The notes under the pieces: generated by a model | The model's database searches: none | What the model saw: only the letters and a program-made list of their open reading frames with translations | What the model was told of the DNA's origin: nothing | Made by a program: the position numbers and the translations under genes | NCBI RefSeq assembly: GCF_002078875.1 | Contig: NC_034414.1 | Span: 25,826,637 to 25,890,636 of the forward strand | From: Numida meleagris | Lineage: Eukaryota; Chordata; Aves; Galliformes; Numididae | DNA: 64,000 nucleotides | Reading direction: 5' to 3' | Shown: piece by piece, positions 61,570 to 64,000 of the stretch | How positions within the stretch are numbered: the first letter of the stretch is position 1 | Layout: every line of letters begins with the position of its first letter

Positions 61570-64000
61570 CTGGAGAAAAAGAGAAAGTTGCTGATGTGGT
61601 GTGTATCTCAGTCAGCAACAAGCTGTTCACAGCGGCAGAAAGAGGGAGTCTTTCCTCCAGGGTTTAAATGGGCCAATAATGCAAGTGCGCCCAAAGCAAT
61701 GAGGGCAGAAGAGAAAAGCGAGGGACAGAATTATAACATTCATCTCTAGCTTACTCAACAGTTGTTTCATTAAAGTCATGGTTCAGGTAAGGATATCAGC
61801 CTCAGAGGGTGCTCCAAAAGCCACTGCCAATGCACCAGTATGCAACTGGCTTCCTGAGCAGCTGGGTCCTCTGCGGACCCTGGATGATGGAAAGAAGTTG
61901 CTACTTACAGAATGGCATCCTGATTCCAGTCTCAAGGTGCCTGCCACCTGGATCCATCCCTGCATTTGCATTTTTCATGTCTCTCAAATTCAGCAAAAGC
62001 AGAATTTTGAATGTTACCTCCCTGCTACCAAGAAGTAAAGCAAATGTATCCTGACGGCTGTCAGTAAAGGAGAGAAATACAAAGCAGGTGGCCTGGGCAG
62101 AAAAAGAATGAGAGCCCCCATCCTCCACCTGAGACAGAGAAGTGGGGAGTGCTGTCTTTTGTTTAATGCTTTGCCTCAACTTGTATCTTACCTGGTGCTT
62201 TGTACTCTTGGAAGGTATCATTCACAAGTGGAAGAAAAATCACAATAGGACATCCTGGCGAATCTGAATCTTGGAAGATGTAGCACTCCTTCAGGTTTTT
62301 CTTATCTTCATCACTCAAAGAAATTTTGGGGAATGGGATTTTCTGCTCCGAGTAATATTTGCACGCCTTATCTAGAGACTGGAGTATCACAGATACGATC
62401 AGCATTAGAATTCAGCCTGGCTGTCCTGAGGCCCAAAAATGAACATCTATCATTAAGGTTTAGTTACATAGAGCTATAGGGTGGTTTCCTTCTTATCAAG
62501 GGTTGTTACACACATTGCTACTACACATATTAGTGTACCACACAGAATACTATTCACAAGCTTTCAACCCAATATCTGAGTTGGAGATTTCATTCAGGAT
62601 TCTGCTTCATAAAAGCAGAAGAAATTAGCAGAAGTTTGGGTAAATCAAGTAGTGCTATAAGTGAAAAAGACTATGTTTGATATACTATACAGAATTAATC
62701 AGAAAAATAAATCACAGCAAGAAAATGTGTAAGATATCCTGTTACATGCTTAGAAGACAGGGAGCCAGGAGATAAAGTTTGAATGTGCAGTTACGTCTGT
62801 GCAGGCATTATGGCACAGTGTTCATTTATATTAATGTTTTACTGAGGAAAGATTCGAGTACTAAGCTATACTTTGCCTTTTCAATTATGCAGGCAAAGAT
62901 GTTTAACACTACATTTCCAACTAAACTCAGTTTCTGAAGTATAAAGACCCAAATTATTTTTCTCCAAGGCTTTATAGACAGCTAATTAAATTTATCTCCA
63001 TGAAACTGGTGTTTAGAAGCTACATCCTCTAACAGCGAATTAATTTGAAGGGGGTGTGTTTAAATGAATGACTGACATCACAGCTTTTGAAATGAGGATT
63101 TAGACCACTCTTAGCAGATTCATTTCTCCTTTCCTTGAAGAAGAAATCACTAATCTCTTCTAGCATTTGAAGAAAGGAATACAGTAGTTAAAAACAGAGC
63201 ATCTGTAAAGACGAATAGTTCTAGGTTCTACAGGGAAACAAAATGAGACAACACACTGTAACATGATCCTCCTCACCGATGTATGGGAGCCAGTAGTATA
63301 ACTTAAATATATGATGACATCTACTTCCCTCTGTCGCCTTAAAAGCGGTGGACTGCTAGTATTGATGAAAAATCCAGCATCTATCATGCCCAGGTGATCA
63401 GGATTTTGCATCAGCTCATTGGGACGTGAGTCTAACACAGTGTCTATAAGGAAAATATTTATTGGAATAAGAAATTATCTGTTGCTATTTTGGTGAGAAA
63501 AAAAAATGCAAAGTTGAATGGGCCATCTGTCAGACCTGGTTTAATTTCACTGTTGCAATAGAGAAATGTCAAATAGACATGAGAGGGACCTCAAAATACC
63601 AGCCAAATTCATGTTATTAAAAATATTCTATATTGAGATTCCAACCAATCTATTTCAGTAATTTGCCATCCATAAGCTATTTCTAATATTTAAACTAAAT
63701 CTCTCCTGCTTCATTTCAATCATTGTTTCATGTTGTATCCATTGTTGATATGAAGAACAAAATATTCTTTTCCTTTTCTACATATTGATTTGTGCTCCTC
63801 TCTCATTCCACTCCTCTTTGGACTTCAGAGCCCCATTTCACTCAGGCTTTCTCTCATAGGTCATATTTTCTAGGATTCTTCAGTTACATCTGAAGTTAAA
63901 GGCACAGCCTTGCTGAATTAAGATGTTTCCCACATTCTCTTTGTTACTTTAAATTTGCTTCTGTTGGCAGCAAGCCTACCCTCTCAGTATGGGCCACAGA
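61358..64000 (-). CDS. PLA2G4E: Gene C: third PLA2G4E-like paralogue, last three coding exons only
   Basis: Exons 63443-63277 (167 bases), 62378-62192 (187) and 61569-61358 (212, with stop) match gene B exons 18-20 in length, phase and protein sequence. The first holds the predicted catalytic Asp in MIDAGFFINTS and the block REVDVIIYL. The second has KNLKECY and LVNDTFQEYKAPG. The last has CSPYCMF, LSEYNILNN and the tail RRRQNSCC. The remaining exons should lie right of position 64000. Identical exon phase and the same strand as A and B make this a tandem copy rather than a processed pseudogene. Nothing seen in these exons suggests inactivation. The tail differs from gene B, ending in two cysteines instead of lysines. 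Confidence 0.88.
62192..62378 (-). CDS. PLA2G4E: Gene C exon matching exon 19
   Basis: Encodes SLDKACKYYSEQKIPFPKI, KKNLKECYIFQD and LPLVNDTFQEYKAPG. 187 bases, as in gene B; acceptor CTCCAG, donor CCAG|GTAAGA. Confidence 0.93.
63277..63443 (-). CDS. PLA2G4E: Gene C exon matching exon 18 (catalytic aspartate)
   Basis: Encodes DTVLDSRPNEL, MIDAGFFINTS (catalytic Asp) and REVDVIIYLSYTTGSHTS. 167 bases; acceptor CTTATAG, donor TCG|GTGAGG. Confidence 0.92.
63444..64000 (-). other. Intron of gene C running off the window
   Basis: No sequence resembling gene B exon 17 was found here, so the next upstream exon of gene C is probably beyond 64000. The corresponding gene B intron is 473 bases. Confidence 0.6.

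Overview
This is vertebrate nuclear DNA, almost certainly from a bird and probably a galliform. The genes are split into small exons by GT-AG introns. The interspersed repeats are CR1 (chicken repeat 1) retroposons, and there is a short mariner element resembling chicken Galluhop. There are no bacterial-type operons, RNA genes or CRISPR arrays. All recognisable coding sequence is on the minus strand and belongs to one family: group IV cytosolic phospholipase A2, closest to PLA2G4E (cPLA2-epsilon, the calcium-dependent N-acyltransferase that makes N-acyl-phosphatidylethanolamine). Three paralogues stand head to tail, each read right to left.  LAYOUT. (1) Gene A: promoter near 27.0 kb, first exon at 26.84-26.87 kb, 15 coding exons down to position 148; its 3' third lies beyond the left edge. 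(2) 27.1-39.6 kb: an intergenic stretch with no gene I recognise. (3) Gene B: complete, promoter near 57.6 kb, 20 coding exons from 57476 to the stop at 39957. The exon lengths I assigned sum to 2430 bases, an exact multiple of three, giving a predicted 809-residue protein. (4) 57.6-60.5 kb: intergenic. (5) Gene C: only its last three coding exons (61358-63443); the rest lies beyond the right edge.  GENE STRUCTURE. A and B share exon order, splice phases and nearly all exon lengths. Each encodes a short N-terminus, a C2 domain (exons 2-6), a variable linker (exons 7-10) and the cPLA2 catalytic domain (exon 11 onward). That domain has a GGG-x-R oxyanion/phosphate-binding motif and the nucleophile in GLSGTTW (Ser360 in both by my count). 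In B and C the catalytic Asp is in V/I-D-T/A-G-F-F.  MOST NOTABLE OBSERVATIONS. The proximal promoters of A and B can be aligned without gaps across a GGTGG (CACCC) box and a consensus AP-1 site, with a TATA-like box at nearly the same distance. They feed homologous nine-codon first exons (MASTSALSQ and MESGGALSQ). Exon 17 of gene B has about 80% G/C at third codon positions, against under half in its neighbour, which suggests gene conversion or transfer from a GC-rich paralogue. The C-termini of B (polybasic, ending KKK) and C (RRR then a terminal CC) have diverged in a region that controls membrane targeting in mammalian PLA2G4E. I see no wholly new kind of system; the interest lies in a tandem, co-regulated but diversifying lipid-enzyme cluster.
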